From assembly GCF_003173055.1 (NCBI RefSeq), contig NZ_QGLF01000001.1, positions 317,085 to 381,084 on the forward strand: a DNA stretch of 64,000 nt. Direction: 5' to 3'. Below are positions 63,930-64,000 of the stretch, one piece after another; positions within the stretch are counted from its first letter, which is position 1; each line of letters opens with the position of its first letter. Source of the DNA: Zavarzinia compransoris. GTDB lineage: Bacteria; Pseudomonadota; Alphaproteobacteria; Zavarziniales; Zavarziniaceae. The position numbers and the translations under genes were made by a program. The notes under the pieces are model-generated. The model had not been told where the DNA came from. It was given only the letters and a program-made list of their open reading frames with translations, and ran no database searches.

Positions 63930-64000
63930 ATGGCCGAGCTTCGAATCGATGTCGAGACGCTGGCGGCGCGGCTTGCCGCCGGCGAGCGGCCCTTCCTGCT
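63930..64000 (+). CDS. Rhodanese-like domain protein, 5' end only
   Basis: Only 23 codons are visible, beginning MAELRIDVETLAARLAAGER, which has the start of a rhodanese domain ('V..LAARLAAGERPFLL'). It runs off the window. The position after pcm supports this; on its own the sequence would be too short for assignment. Confidence 0.55.
   Translation, partial: MAELRIDVETLAARLAAGERPFL

Overview
The window is a stretch of a very GC-rich bacterial chromosome, most likely from an alphaproteobacterium of the Rhodospirillales type. The evidence is gene content and order: a tandem glycine riboswitch before gcvT-gcvH-gcvPA-gcvPB, a fold-type III ornithine decarboxylase with a long leader, an alpha-type SspB, DUF4169, DUF6111 and DUF1285 proteins, UbiM, and a PyrB plus degenerate dihydroorotase pair. 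This is inference from gene content; I could not run a taxonomic search. Nearly every base is coding, and many genes overlap by 4 to 14 bases.

Layout. 1-1760: DUF58/MoxR pair on the minus strand. 1841-5806: DUF1285, CoA-Nudix, DUF6111, CCA-adding enzyme and an AruH-like aminotransferase. 5935-10341: DUF3830, GNAT, ruvX, pyrB, a degenerate pyrC and plsY, closed by a strong terminator. 10403-12207: ornithine decarboxylase with a recognisable promoter, a 365-base leader and a small downstream gene. 12260-19763: a Cys-rich secreted protein opposite an ScsB/DsbD-like reductase, DUF4169, a giant AsmA protein and a transglutaminase. 19773-23891: GST, a small membrane protein, RHH regulator, fumC and a duplicated alpha/beta-barrel protein. 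24068-25827: a compositionally foreign toxin/immunity-like pair. 25984-28172: class I fumarase and sspB. 28284-35000: cysteine hydrolase, single-chain acyl-CoA carboxylase, GFA, SDR, DUF488 and DTW genes. 35090-39859: glycine-cleavage operon under its riboswitch. 40317-48833: C-P lyase region (second phnM, phnF, phnGHIJKLM, DUF1045). 48900-55243: lipase-like hydrolase, ubiM, a cysteine/sulfur operon (cysK-sseA-GNAT), Nudix, glycine-zipper lipoprotein and an NTF2-like protein. 55251-61493: photolyase/FAD oxidoreductase/DUF1365/CFA synthase operon followed by an MFS transporter. 61639-64000: MAPEG protein, an AT-rich secreted orphan, tRNA-Asn and tRNA-Cys, pcm and the start of a rhodanese gene.

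How the genes work together. The C-P lyase block releases phosphate from phosphonates. It lacks phnCDE, phnN and phnP here, and a 2H phosphoesterase (DUF1045) may supply the missing cyclic-phosphate hydrolysis. Related repeats beside phnF and between phnF and phnG look like PhnF operators. The gcv operon degrades glycine under riboswitch control. The photolyase operon pairs DNA photorepair with lipid modification, as in light or singlet-oxygen stress clusters of other alphaproteobacteria.

The best candidate for something new is 24068-25827. It encodes a chimeric protein with a hydrophobic segment, a proline-rich hinge and an AT-rich C-terminal module, followed with a 4-base overlap by a 117-residue protein. 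This is the architecture of a polymorphic toxin with its immunity protein. All functional names rest on reading translations by eye. Promoters and operators are motif matches, not measurements.
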